From: Diphasiastrum complanatum
Taxonomy: Eukaryota > Streptophyta > Lycopodiopsida > Lycopodiales > Lycopodiaceae
Length of the DNA stretch: 64,000 nucleotides
Assembly: GCA_029204225.1 (NCBI GenBank)
Contig: CM055111.1
Coordinates: 1,996,421 to 2,060,420, forward strand
Direction: 5' to 3'
Positions 23,728-36,245 of the stretch are shown here, piece by piece (within the stretch, counting starts at the first letter, position 1; every line of letters starts with the position of its first letter). Made by a program: the position numbers and the translations under genes. The notes below the pieces were generated by a model. The model had not been told where the DNA came from and made no database searches. It was given only the letters and a program-made list of their open reading frames with translations.

Positions 23728-25611
23728 TCAAAAAAAGTTTCCTACATCACGATCATAATCAGGGTCATCTTTATAATCTTCCTTTGTTATAGATTTGTTC
23801 GATGATTTCTTATTTGATGAATTTCTTCGCTTTTTCGAAGAAACTTTTGAGTCAGGTTTCGAGGAGCTTTTGATTCTCGTGGTTACTTTGAATAATTTCT
23901 GGACATTGCTCGGCCAAGATTGGTCAACTATCATCGTCAACTTGTCTTCAATGACATCAATCCGCTGTACAACAGCATCTGTCGAATCTTTTCCTTTAGA
24001 ATCTGCAACAACAGCAAGTGTAGCAACATACTGGTACTTTGGACGCGACTTCTGCGGCTATGGACAGTCAAGATATTTGTGGCCTGTTTCTTTACAGTTT
24101 GAGCAGAGAGGTAATCGGATTTCGTGGTTGTGGACAGTCAGATGAAAAATGACATGGTTTTCCATTGTTATAACAATTGCCTGAAATTAGCTTTGTCAAA
24201 CTGGTAGACTTCGTTGCTGGTCCAATAAACTCTGGTGGATTCTGTCTTTAGGTGCGAACTTTGTTTTACCTTGTTGAGCAGGTGCTATGGCATCCTGAAC
24301 ATAGTTCATTGTCGCATCATCATCTTGAAATATAAACAGCACCTCTTGAGTAGGATCTTCAACGAACTTAACATTCGCAAACTTGAAATTTTCTTTCGAA
24401 TATCCAGATGTAATGCACTTTGTACACCAAATCCATAAGTTAGAAGAAGAAGCCTTCAGCCTTTTATCTGCAACTTTTGAAATCTAGACTTTTAGATCGT
24501 TGAACTTCCTGTTGAGATTTGTCATTTTGCTCTTCCAGATCTTCTCAACTTTGGATGTTGCGGTCTTATTTTTAATGCTTTTGTTCTCTTTCTTTCGTTT
24601 GAATTTTCATTTTTTTTTTCGATCTCCGTCATCAGCTTCTGTGTTTGTTGAATAACTGGAATCAGATTCTGAATTGGAAGAACTTGAACTTGATTCAGAC
24701 TTTGAATCGTCTTCACTGACACTATAATCATATTTAGATTTTCGAGTACGTCTGGTAGATCGTCTCTTTCATGCTGATTTTGAAGTCTCATAGTTCTCAA
24801 CACTTGCAATGACTGCCAATAAGGTAGTCATATCTCCTTGTCTGCAATATCGATCAGTTTTTTTATGGTAAACCTGCCAAAAATCACTCGACCTACATCA
24901 CGACAGGATACACTCTAGTTAGTTTTCCAATTAGGTTCTTTACCTTTCGAGTATACCTTCACAAAGCCTCTCGACTCTTCTTTTGCACGTTGTTGAGTCT
25001 TCCAAGTACTCTAGATGAATAACCACTTTCTCTGAACTAGTGCAGAAACCTATCTTTCCACAGCAACTAGGTAGCCACACGTCTTGGTTCAACTTGGTTG
25101 TATTATATGCGTGCTTGTTTTCTGAGAAGACCAAGAGAAATCCGTAGCTTGTCAGCATCAAGACCTTCGTTGTTCGGATTCATAATTGATTCAAACTGCG
25201 AAACATAACTATCAGCATCATCTGAAGATGTTCTTTTGAAATAGTCGTATTTTATCTTTGAAATTGGAGTAAAATGGGGATCAGGAGCTTCCATAATTGC
25301 TCTAGTTCTGGATCAGGTTTTGGTTCAAGATCTAGTTCAGATTCAGATTCAGGTTCAGGATCTAGTTCAGCTAGTTCTAGATCAGGAACTGGATTTGCAG
25401 TATCAAAACCTGGTTCAACTGCAGCAGAAGCTTTATGACGAAATATCTCAAATAAATTATCAAAATTAGCAAGAAGATTATCAAAGTAGGTTTCAACTTC
25501 GTTATAAGTCCGGAAAGGTGAATTTCCTCTTTGAAAAGATTCCTAATGACTTTTAAGAAAATATTCTCGAGATTTGTGATATCCTTCAAGTCGGACAGCT
25601 CTCTCTGACAT
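23728..25611 (-). pseudogene. gag: Gypsy-1 gag remnant with zinc knuckle
   Basis: The frame starts at ATG 25611 (MSERAVRLEGYHKSREYFLK). It shows an acidic, repetitive DLEL/EPESESE stretch (about 25390-25280) and the core YDYFKRTSSDDADSYVSQFE (25260-25200) with LRISLGLLRKQARI. Near 24100 lies an intact CX2CX4HX4C knuckle, CSNCKETGHKYLDC. A second, upstream knuckle (CYNNGKPCHFSSDC) has lost its spacing. A Lys/Ser-rich tail ends at 23728. Several stops and shifts. Confidence 0.85.
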
Positions 25612-25663
25612 ACACTAGGAATGGTGGTGGATTTGTCAGTTTTGTATCAACTTAAATTGGCTA

Positions 25664-25681
25664 CCCCTGGCAATGGCCCCA
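25664..25681 (-). other. Gypsy-1 primer-binding site (tRNA-Asp type)
   Basis: The minus strand reads TGGGGCCATTGCCAGGGG, close to TGGCGCCGTTGCCGGGGA, the complement of the tRNA-Asp 3' end. It lies 11 nt inside the LTR border. Confidence 0.8.
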
Positions 25682-25692
25682 AAATTGGCATA

Positions 25693-25818
25693 TGTCATGA
25701 TATACCAACAAAGAAATAATATAATTGTGTAGTATTTAATGTCAAACCCCAAGAAAATAGCACTTAAAAGTTGATTAATTGATATAGTTTTGACTTATTC
25801 GAATGTAATGAAGTTGAA

Positions 25819-25829
<11 letters not shown>
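25693..25829 (-). repeat. Gypsy-1 5' LTR, only the last ~137 bp
   Basis: On the minus strand it matches the end of the LTR at 25819-26896 (shared TTTTAAGTGCTAT, CTTGGGG, TTGGTATATYATGACA). It is cut at about 25829, where the plus-strand LTR starts. Confidence 0.8.
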
Positions 25830-26896
<1,067 letters not shown>

Positions 26897-28152
26897 TATG
26901 CCAATTTTGGTGCCATTGTTGGGGATAGCCAAATAAAGTTGATACAAACTGAAAACTCCACTTCCATTCCTAGTGTATGTCAAATAGAGCTGCTCGACTA
27001 GAAAGATATCGGAAACTTCGAGACAATTTTTTCAAAAGTCTTCAGGAATCTTTGCAAAGAGGGATTCACCTTTCTAGAATTTTAACGAAACTTTCTTTGA
27101 TAATCTTCTTAATCTTAAAAATTTATTCGAAAACCTTCATCCTGAAGCTTCTGCTGCAACTGAACCAAGTTCTGACATTGTAAATCTAGTTCCTGATCTG
27201 GATCCAGAGCCTGATTCTGATCATGAATTTGAACTGATTATGGAAGGCCTTGCTCCCCATTTCACTTCAATCTTGAAGATCAAATATGATTATTTTAGAA
27301 AAACATCTTCAGATGATGCTGACAGTTATGTTTCTTAGTTCAAGTCGGTAGCTAACTCGAACAATGAAGGTGCTGATGTTGACAAGCTGCAAATCTTTCC
27401 TGGTCTTTTGAGAAAGCAAGCGCGCATATGGTACAACCAAGTTGAACCAGGACATGTAGCTATCTAGTTACTGCTGAAAGATGTGTTTCTGAACCAGTTC
27501 AGAAAAATTGGTTCTTCATCTAGAGTTCTCGGACGACTCAATAATGTGCAGAAGAAGAGTAAAGAATCTCTTTGAAGGTACACATGAAAAGTAAAGAATC
27601 TAATTGGAAAACTAACTGGTGTGTACCCTGTCGCGATGCAGGTCGAGTGGCTTTTGGCAAGTTTACCACCGAAAGTTGATCGTACTACAAACAAGGAGAT
27701 ATGACTTCTTTATCAATGTCATAGCAAGCACTGAGAACTATGAGACTTCCAAGTTAGCACACAAAAGACATTCTACCAAACGAACTTGAAAGTCTAAGCA
27801 TGACTCTAGCAGTAGTGAAGACGAATGTAAATCCGAATCTAGTTCGAGTTCTTCCACTTCCGAATCTGATTCCATTGACTCATCAGATATAGAAATTGAT
27901 GATGCAGATCGAAGGAAGAAATGAAAGTCCAAACGAAAAGAAGATAGCAAAACCACCGAGGACAAGTCTGTGACATCTAAAGTTGAAAAGCTTTTGAAAA
28001 GTATTATGACTAATCTTAATAAGAAGTTCAACGATCTGAAAGTTCAAATTTCAAAAGTTGTAGACAAGAGACCGAAAGCTTCTTCTTCGAACTCAGGAAT
28101 ATGGTGTACAAAGTGCGGTACATCTAGACATTCTAAAGAAGAAGGTCTCTAG
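26897..28152 (+). pseudogene. gag: Gypsy-2 PBS and gag remnant
   Basis: TGGTGCCATTGTTGGGGA (26908-26925) is a tRNA-Asp-type PBS. Gag starts at ATG 26977 (MSNRAARLERYRKLRDNFFK). It parallels Gypsy-1 gag: acidic EPDSDHEFEL stretch, MEGLAPHFTSILKIKYDYF, RKTSSDDADSYVS, LLRKQARIWYNQVEPG. A Ser-rich linker and the start of a zinc knuckle follow (WCTKCGTSRHSKEEGL, 28095-28152), ending in a stop just after its His. The rest of the element is absent or replaced. Stops and shifts are numerous. Confidence 0.85.
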
Positions 28153-29493
28153 AGAGAGCATTTTTTTTCATAGTTTGTATGGAGATATTAGCGCTGGAGC
28201 GCAACCTACAAATGGCTACAGTTTGTTACTTTTTTTAGCATTACTTTGTTGTCAAGTATTTATGGAAAATGATAGTTTGATTGATGCTTTTCTAGTGTGC
28301 TCTAAAAGGAGAAAATAACACACTTTTTGCATAGTAGTATGCTTGATCATGCTTTAAGCAGACTTGTATGCATTTTTGACAACTATGTAGGCATAATCAG
28401 CGATGGACTGCCTATATGGAAATTTGCTGGATCGCACTCTTTCATCACACATTTCTATTTTTTACTGTCACATTTGTTTTATTAATGACCATTACTGGTG
28501 GGGCAGCGATGGACCACCTTTAGTTCAATCATATTTTTTATCTACGAATGTTCTCAAATGTGCAAATCCATTGCTGCAGTATGCCATTGCTTAACAACTG
28601 ATAAATGGATGTATTCCCTCTACACTTACTGTTTTGTCTCACTCTTGACATTTGAAGATTGGGCTTTACTTCCTAAGCTTGATACGAGGCTTGATAATGG
28701 AAGCTTCAGGTATGTTTACAAGAGACATAAGCCTCTTTACGTATACTAACGATAGCAATAGTAAATGCTATGCCTCTAAGCAATTATAAATTGTTCTTAT
28801 CTACAAATTGAACTTGAAGGAGAATGCTTTTCCATTGTGCAATCTTTGACACTCTGGTAGGGCTTGTTTAAATTTGTTTTGTAACATAGACCTCGATTTG
28901 TTAGATGTTATAAGAAGAAGCATACGTTCTAGATAAACCACGAGTTCATCACAGGAATCCCTTAAGATGACTATTAAGGTTTGAATTCTAAACCCATTCT
29001 GGTTGCACATCCCCAAAGAGTTATGGGGTTTCGTAATATATAAATGGGAATGGTATGTAGTAGAGTGTATATGAAGATGAATCGGGCTTTAATGCCTACA
29101 TACGAATATAAGATAGAGGGAATGTCGTAAACCAACTCATAAACTTCATCTGCAAACCCATTAAATTAAATAACATTTTTTGCTTAGTTTTTTTTTGAAC
29201 CTATGCATATATTGTTGGATGATCGAATAAGTTAGGTTTTAATACCTAAATACTCTTAAAATCACATAAACTTTGGCAAGAGTGATTTCATTCATAGGGA
29301 TTGGAACGGGCATGAAATTGTCTTAATCCTATTATGAATGTCGTGGTTAAACTCTATGCTACATATATGGACGCAGGTATTGTATAACTTGCTAGTATTG
29401 CACGTTTCGGTTTTACATTTTATAGATAGGTGCATCGCTTGTATACTCTTGGAAAGCATAGATATGCTCAAGAGTCACAAACCTTGTACACAA
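28153..29493. other. Non-coding DNA after Gypsy-2 gag
   Basis: No gene is seen. The words CAGCGATGGA (28399, 28504) and GGATCGCACT recall the palindrome region at 14.3 and 16.9 kb, so a fragment of that element family may lie here. Confidence 0.4.
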
Positions 29494-29700
29494 AGTCTAA
29501 AATACTTTATTGAATAATTGTGCTCCATGGCACTTATACACCTAAGGCCCAATGTTGGACTCACACACACAGGATGCCAACTGGTCGCCTATTTCTAATA
29601 CTTCCGACTCTCTACTTCACTTGTGTAGCATTTGGGCTTATTGCAGAAGCCTCTTGCCATATTTTAGAATATTCCATGTCATACCCAGAATCGGACAACA
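29494..29700 (-). repeat. LTR fragment related to the LTR at 36915-37847
   Basis: About 200 bp matches 37656-37847 closely (ACTTTATTGAATAATTG, GCTCCATGGCACTTAT, TTGGACTCACACACACAGGA, CCAGAATCGGACAACA). On the minus strand it starts TGTTGTCCG. A purine-leaning GGCAGCAGGAGCA precedes it, as a polypurine tract would. Confidence 0.65.
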
Positions 29701-30147
29701 TGCTCCTGCTGCCAAACAAGTGCCAGTCCCATGGCACTTTGCCTCTGACTGGTCCTTGGGATGATGACGAGTCGCATTGTCAAAGTTGTCGGAAATCACT
29801 GGGTATGAGCAGACGCTGGGAGTGAGCTAGATGAGTGGATCGGAAGCACAACAAAATGCAGCAAAATGTTCAAACTAAATCGATTCAACAAATGAAAGTG
29901 AACAATAACAGTAGTGAGACAGATAATTGCACTCTGATTAATATCAACAATGAGTACAATGCTTACTTCAGTTGATCGTTGTGTGTGATAACATTGGCAA
30001 TGAAAATCTAATTGATTACAATTTTTTTGAATATCAGAAGAAGTTTTCTGATCAAGATTCTAGGATTAGATATACAAAAATATCTTCAACTAACTCGCAT
30101 TGAATGCTATCTTACAACCGCCTTGTAACTATAAATTCATATACAAA
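29701..30147. other. Flank of the Copia-3 element
   Basis: No gene is seen. GTGCC...GGCAC words around 29719-29738 can form a small hairpin. Confidence 0.4.
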
Positions 30148-30554
30148 TGTAGGCGGACTGTCAACATGAAGTCATTGGATCGATGGATTCAGACTGACAG
30201 TATTGAATTTTTCATAGGGTCGGATTTTATACAAAGGATCAAAAAATTTACACTGGGTTGAAAATACGTGTATAGGGTCAAAAATATACTGAGGCTCTGA
30301 TTTTCCAAAGTCGAAAAAATCAAACCCAATCCGATCTGATCCAGGTTTGAAGATGCCTGGATAAATTAGACCCGATCCAATCCGATCCAGGGTTAAAAAA
30401 TCCATTGATGGGATTGACATTGGGTCGAAAAAATTCGATCCTGGGTTTTTTTAATTCCCCAAAAACTCGAGTCTTATGTTTTTCTAGATTTTTGTAAAGT
30501 TTTTCAGAATGCTCGTTAACAAATGGATTTGAGACTGAACATCGATTTCCAACA
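30148..30554 (-). repeat. Copia-3 3' LTR (407 bp)
   Basis: It is shorter than its partner by 125 bp because the partner carries two internal duplications. Confidence 0.88.
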
Positions 30555-30782
30555 CTCCCCTTTAATGTGGATCTTGAAAAGCTTTGATTTTCAGATTTAA
30601 TTTTTCATTAAATCTAAGATGATGCTCTTTGGAAAGAGCCTTTGTGAAGTAATATGCTACCATTAGATCTGTCCTGCAATAAACTAGTGATACCTCCTTG
30701 CTTTGCACTTTCTCTCTTAGGTAGTGATACCTGATTTCAATATGCTTACTTCAAGAATGAAATTTGGGATTTAGAGAGAGTG

Positions 30783-31205
30783 CTATGGTGCTTTGATTGT
30801 CACAAAAAAAATGGTCATTGGATGTGACTGTGCAAGGTCGATATCTACTAGCAGGTGCCTCAACCAAATTGACTCCTTTGTAGCTTTTGTGGCAGCAATG
30901 TATTCTAATTCGGTTGATGATACAGTATCAATGTCCCCTGTCCAATTTGCATTTGTGTATCCTTCAAGTATGTTGGTAGGTTGGTTTCCTCCATAATAGA
31001 TGCTAAGATGTTTGGTAGTTTGGATGTACTTCATGACCTTTGTGAGTGCTTTCCAATGGGCTGGCCCTAGATTAAATAGGAACTGGCTGAGTGAACTAAT
31101 TGAATATGTAATGTCAGGTCGAGTGCAGATCATTGCATACATTAGTGAGCTAATGATGGAGTGGAACGAATATTTCTTCATTTCCTCCTTCGCTTCCTCG
31201 CACAA
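30783..31205 (-). pseudogene. Copia-3 RT end and RNase H remnant
   Basis: A 140-codon open frame contains LMYAMICTRPDITYSISSLS, HWKALTKVMKYIQ, EGYTNANWTGDIDT, then VSSTELEYIAATKATKESIW. The segment between DIDT and VSSTELEY, normally about 25-30 residues, is missing. The catalytic YTDA Asp is Asn (YTNA). Confidence 0.9.
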
Positions 31206-31480
31206 GATCTAGTAAGCGTTTGGAAGTATGAACCGAGTCAGAAATAAAAGGACTTCTAGCATGTTTGCTGATATTACAGCTTTCACATGGAAAAGTTGGC
31301 TTGCGTACAGAAGGCAGATCTTGTACTAGTCCTTGAGTTGACATTTGTTGAATACTATTGAAATTCAAATGGCCTAATCTAAAATGCCAAAGCATATCAG
31401 ATGATTTAGAAGTAGAAGTGTGAAAGCTTGTTGTTGGAGGAATAACAGTGGCTAGGCTTGTAGAAATTGTCACTCCTTTT
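31206..31480 (-). pseudogene. Copia-3 pre-integrase remnant fused to RT
   Basis: LWHFRLGHLNFNSIQQMS and FPCESCNISKHARSPF form the GAG-pre-integrase zinc region, and SKRLLDLV is the start of the integrase core. The frame then passes directly into RT C-terminal sequence, marking a large internal deletion at about 31205. Confidence 0.85.
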
Positions 31481-32200
31481 TTCGAAAGCTAAAATTTTGC
31501 AGGATTTTTCGAGTATTGTACAATTGTTTGCATCGAATTCGACCTTCAGACTTGAGTCAGTGAATCTACTAATTGAGAGCAGATTTTTGGTCATATTTAG
31601 TATGTGGAGAACGTTGGAGAGCAGCTTGACTTCACCTTTTTGAAATTTGACCATGATTGTTCCTTTAGCCTGGATCGAATGTGATGAGTTGTCTCCAAGT
31701 TGTACAACTCAAGAATGGGTGAAACATTTGTAATCTTTAAACTAGTCATGATGGTGAGTCATGTGTTGTGTTGCTCTTGAATCAAGATACCAGGAATCGA
31801 TATCCTGATGTTCTCAGACCTTAGTCATAAAAGCTGCTTCATCTTCCTCTTGTTGTTGGGTCGAAAAACTAGTTGAAGCAAAATTTGCTTGTTGTTGGAA
31901 TTGCTTCTTCTTCTCATTGTTAGATTGATGCTAGGATGTCCCATGCATCATTGGTTGTCTGAGCATTACGTATGTGAATTATCTGTGTATCCTCATATTG
32001 AGAGTGATCATGGCAAATACCTTGCCATCTCTCAGTCTCCATTTGGTGATTGTGACTACATCACCTTATGGCTTGACTTCTGTGTCGTCAACAACATCCC
32101 ACAGTTCCTTGGCTAATAGCATCACCTTCATTTTGAGCTTCTAGAGATGATAGTTCCCTCCATCAAGTCTCTCGATTAGAGAAGACTGATCCATTCTGGC
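31406..32200 (-). pseudogene. gag: Copia-3 gag and protease remnant
   Basis: Gag starts near 32194 (MDQSSLIERLDGGNYHL, then a stop, KLKMK). Protease reads DSWYLDSRATQHMTHHHD and VQLGDNSSHSIQAKGTIMVK. The catalytic DSG is DSR. The end VLHILNMTKNLLSISRFTDS overlaps the next block in another frame. Confidence 0.85.
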
Positions 32201-32221
32201 TGAGCGAGGTCTTTGGTAGAA

Positions 32222-32753
32222 TGTAGGTGGATTGTCAACGCGAAGTCATTGGGTCGGATTCCTGATCGACAGTATTAAATTTTTCATAGGGTCGGATTTC
32301 TGACAAACAGTATCAAATTTTTCATAGGGCCAGATTTTATACAAAGGATAAAAAAATTTACACTGGGTCGAAAAAATGTGTATACGATCAAAAACATACT
32401 GAGGCTCGAATTTTCTAGGGTCAAAAAATCAGACTTGATTTGCCAATCCAATCTGATCCACGATGTGTATACAATCAAAAATATATTGAGGCTCGGATTT
32501 TATAGGGTCAAAACAATCAAATCCGATCTGCCGATCCAATCTTATCCAAGGTCAAAGACGCCCGGATAAATTAGACCCAATCCGATCTAGGGTCAGAAAA
32601 TCCATTGATGGGATTGACATTGGGTCAGAAAAATTCGATCATGAATTTTTTATCTTCCCAAAAACTCGAGCCTTCTATTTTTCTGGATTTTTGTAAAGTT
32701 TTTCAGGATGCTCATTAACAAATAGATTTGAGACTAACCATTGATTTCCAACA
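32222..32753 (-). repeat. Copia-3 5' LTR (532 bp)
   Basis: Compared with the 3' LTR it has two extra tandem copies: about 53 bp around TTTTTCATAGGG (32278-32335) and about 90-100 bp around GTGTATACNATCAAAAA (32380-32560). Confidence 0.88.
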
Positions 32754-33259
32754 AAAGTTTGTAGAGAGCATATGTATAAATATATATTTTTGTTGTGCTC
32801 CAGGAAAAGCGTAGATATGAGTTTGCTTACATAAAACCTGAGACTTTATTTGATGACGATCAGCAAAAACATGGACTTGTCAGATTTTCAATAATAATCA
32901 TATGAGTTTGGTGGCCATTCCTAATAACCTTGTTCACCGACAAATGGGTAGTCGACACCATTGTGATGCCATGTATTTGCTAAATAATATATCTACTCCA
33001 ATATGGCAATATATATTTGAAAATAAAGATATGCGCTGGACAATTATATATTATAAAGAGGCCTATATCATTTTTTGGGATATAAGTGTTAAAGACTTGT
33101 CTTGTATTAAAGGACAAGACCTCCAGAACTGAAACGATGTCTGGAACAGTCTTAATCCAGTCATCTACACGAATCAACTAGATTTGAATCGCCATCTTAA
33201 ACTAGAGTAGTTTAAACTCGTAGTCAAATGTACCTTCAATGGTACAATTTACATGTACT
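32754..33259 (+). other. Exon-like segment and flanking DNA
   Basis: A pyrimidine-rich stretch ending GTGCTCCAG at 32802 is followed by an open frame, EKRRYEFAYIKPETLFDDDQ, QKHGLVRF, up to 32904. A related frame at 47890-47930 reads EKRRFDIAFIKPENLINW, differing mostly by conservative changes. Both could be remnants of one exon or of one mobile element. The rest of the stretch holds nothing recognisable. Confidence 0.35.
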
Positions 33260-33373
33260 TGTAACTAATCTATTAACTAGAGTTAGTTAATCGAGCGACG
33301 CACCTGTATTCTCTAGAGGTGTGTTTGCTCGTTCCATAGGTAATATATGGGAGACACGCTTCATTCTCACACC

Positions 33374-33466
<93 letters not shown>

Positions 33467-34290
33467 TTTCTTGTAAGACATTGAAGAAGTGAATAGAGCA
33501 TCGAAGATTATTTTCTCTGATCTCTTATCTCTATTCTCCGCATTGTTAAGTGTGAGTGATCTTGAGTCTACTAGCAATCTCTTCTGCATTATTTAAATCA
33601 CTCTTTGGTCAGACAGTTGCAATAGTTTATTATAGACACTTGTTGTATTTTTGTTCTAAAGAACTATCTTTAAACTATCTTATTCATCTGCACGGATACT
33701 TGTATTCAGCATCGAGTAACATATCACTTTGGTACAGTCTTCCACAATCACTAATGGAGCAGTATGTATACATTTGAAATGGTAGTCCCTGTTTGAGGAA
33801 TTGTGTATTCGTGTTGTAACAAAGATATATGTTTCTAACATATTCACGAACTATTTGAGGTCTTTAACCATGACTGGATTTTAGTTGTTGAGGACTTTTG
33901 TCTAGAACGCAACAGTTCAAGAATAAGATAAACTATTTGTTTGTTTGTACACGTCTGCATCGAACATAGCACAAATCCTTGCTGACAACTTAATCAGCCA
34001 GAGTGTAGTTCATTCGTGCTACTCTGATAATATTTCACTTGTAGAACGCTTTTCATTTGGTTCGATATAGAAAAATTGTTGTTCTGAATTTGTCATCATT
34101 ACAAACCCACAACAAAAGTCATACTGGTTACTTATTAAATGTATGTTTGACAATCGAAATAACACACGATTCCATTTCATTCGAACTAAGTCAGGACCGT
34201 ACCAATTAAGCAACTTTTAAGTGCTATCTCCTTGGGGAACGACATATATACTACACAAATCTAGCTATTCTATGTTGGTATATTATCACA
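33260..34290 (+). repeat. Gypsy-2 family LTR, second copy (about 1.03 kb)
   Basis: It is collinear with 25819-26896 including the GA tract (33377-33462), and ends TTATCACA. No PBS follows; the next base begins a gag remnant on the other strand. It may be the 3' LTR of Gypsy-2 or a solo LTR. The 5-bp flanks do not match. Confidence 0.85.
33377..33462. repeat. (GA)n microsatellite inside LTR
   Basis: About 43 GA units. Confidence 0.98.
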
Positions 34291-36060
34291 ACCATTCATC
34301 AGAGGATCCCATGGTAAGGCTGGTTGATATTGATCCTGATAGATCGGGGCTACTTTTCCCAGTGGTATTTTTGTGGTCTCTCTCAATCTGTAATGTAGAT
34401 AGGACGTGCTCGCTTGACTGCTTAGTCTATCTAGGTATTCGTGGTGTGCTTTAACCTGAAGGCTTCGGTCAATCTTACCAATTGAGGACAATGACTGCTT
34501 AGTCTATCTAGGTATTCATGGTATGCTTTGATCTGAAGACTTTCTACAGCAGTCAATCTTACCAATTGAGGACAAGGCTAGACATTGTAGGTGTTGGTTC
34601 TTGTTGTATAGTTGGTCTTTTTGGGCTTGACTTCCTTGGATTTGGCCTTTTAAGAATGGATATATCCGGATTTGGCACTGTGCTGGTGGTCTGCTGTGTT
34701 GTGGAACAATTTGGTTGAATCTTGCACATTGAAGGGAAATCATCAACCTTAGTCTTTTCTTTCCCATCGTCTTGTGGTCTTGAATACTGCATGACCATGC
34801 TTGCTTGCAAGCCTTGTGCCTAATTTCCACCAAGAGTTCTAATTGCCACAAGTACCTAATGTAATGTAGCATCCACAGTTTGTTGTAGAAGGCTGGGTAG
34901 AATTCTTGTAATTTCTATTGTTACAATTTTTTTGATGGATTCTACTAGCTCCGTCTCTTGTGATGTTGTAGTTGTTTGAGTATGAGGTGACGATGTGCAC
35001 TTTTTGGATGTGGGAGGACTGTCATGCAATTTACTTGTCTCAAAACCAAGTGGCACTAAAACTTTTCGTTTGTAGTGCATCTTGAGTGTATTTGTCTGAT
35101 AACATGGTACATGTTGGTCCTTATAAGATAATGTCATTTTAGCTTTTTGTAATTGCCTCAATGGACAATCTAGACATGGATAGTTGACGCCGCATTATGA
35201 ACACCAAGGTAAAAATACTGTTGGATTACCTTGATATGGGCATTCTGATCAATGATGTCTTCCACCACATCCAAAATGGCGTACCACATGCGTAGATAAT
35301 ACCATCCTTTCGGAGGTGAAAAGCATACATCGATAACAAATGTCTCTTCTCACTCTCCACATAGTAGAGTGGTAAGATATTATGGTCTTCAATTGAACTC
35401 GTAGACATGTCTAACAATATTAACAAGACTTCTACTTCATCTTTTTCAGCTAAGGACTATCCTGATGTGCTCGGGACAAAACTCCTAACATCTATTAAAT
35501 GATTCTCTTGTTGGCTCGTCATTAAGTTTGACCTTTCTTGATTCTGACCTTTCTTGATTTCTTGAATATGCCCTTGTTCAACCAAGGGTTTTGTATTGAA
35601 CAATCGGTGCATGCATGATCTCCAAAACAATATCCACACCGATCCATTGAAAATTTTTCATTCTACAACCCTTAGACTCATGTTGGTCATCTTTTTGTTG
35701 ATCTTGGTCAACTTTGTGATATGTGGCACTTGGTTTTGCCTCTTGACTCTGTTGTGAGGCCTTGTCTTCCTCTCTTGAATGATTGGCTAATGTTGTGGAT
35801 TTTGGTTCCTCTGATGCCCCATTCGATAATGCAGCAATAGACTAGGGATGATTCACCTCCTCCATCGACATCTTTGCTTCCATAAGGGCGGCATCTTGAC
35901 AAATTTGTACAGATGATATATAGGATGCCAAGTCTATCATGCTAGATCTGATCTCATTGAGCAGTCCAGTATAGTAGTTCATCATTATGATTTCTGTAGG
36001 TAGAGATAGATCACAACTCTTCACGATGTTGTAAATTCTATAAGTGTATCATTAGAATTG
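34291..36060 (-). pseudogene. gag: Gypsy-3 gag-like remnant with unusual zinc knuckles
   Basis: Downstream (minus strand) of a PBS, frames join into a gag-like protein: EIIMMNYYTGLLNEIRSSMI, DLASYISSVQICQDAALMEA, a polar linker (SREEDKASQQSQEAKPSATY), then CGYCFGDHACTDC (near 35610), a CX2CX3HX4C knuckle. A second block near 35190 reads CGVNYPCLDC after an in-frame stop, with Tyr in place of His. A Thr/Ser/Pro-rich tail follows (TSPHTQTTTTSQETELVES). Many stops and shifts. It is cut at 34290 by the Gypsy-2 LTR. Assignment as gag is inferred from position and knuckles. Confidence 0.5.
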
Positions 36061-36245
36061 TTTCCTTAGAGAACATTTGTACTTGAGACTATCGTGCAAG
36101 TGGAGTCGCCATAGCTAGACAATGGAGTGTAGTAGAGATAACTAGGTGTTGAATTGTGTCAGTGTCAATACAAATGGTGGTATTTCAAGAAAAAAATTAA
36201 TTTTTAATTTTTAATTTTCTTTTAGTAAATTTTAATTTTTTTTTG

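Larger units (their letters stand above)
19944..25693 (-). mobile_element. Gypsy-1: Ty3/gypsy element with tRNA-Asp PBS, decayed
   Basis: On the minus strand the order is LTR fragment, PBS, gag with zinc knuckles, aspartic protease, RT, RNase H, integrase. This Ty3/gypsy order has integrase last. Every domain carries stops or frameshifts. The PBS resembles TGGCGCCGTTGCCGGGGA, the tRNA-Asp site known from plant Athila/Tat-type elements. A gag of the same family is found on the plus strand at 26977-28152. Confidence 0.92.
30148..32753 (-). mobile_element. Copia-3: internally deleted Ty1/copia with both LTRs
   Basis: Direct repeats 30148-30554 and 32222-32753 begin TGTAGG and end CCAACA on the plus strand. 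On the minus strand each is therefore TGTTGG...CCTACA, typical Copia termini. Between them, on the minus strand, lie gag, protease, pre-integrase and then RT end/RNase H. Most of integrase and RT is deleted. A polypurine tract AAAGGGGAG (plus-strand 30555-30563) abuts the 3' LTR. No convincing 5-bp duplication flanks it. Confidence 0.92.

Noticed and set aside
30143-32758. Target-site duplication ACAAA around Copia-3
   Set aside because: It appears only if the LTR is taken to start TGG instead of the canonical TGTTGG; with standard termini the flanks differ.
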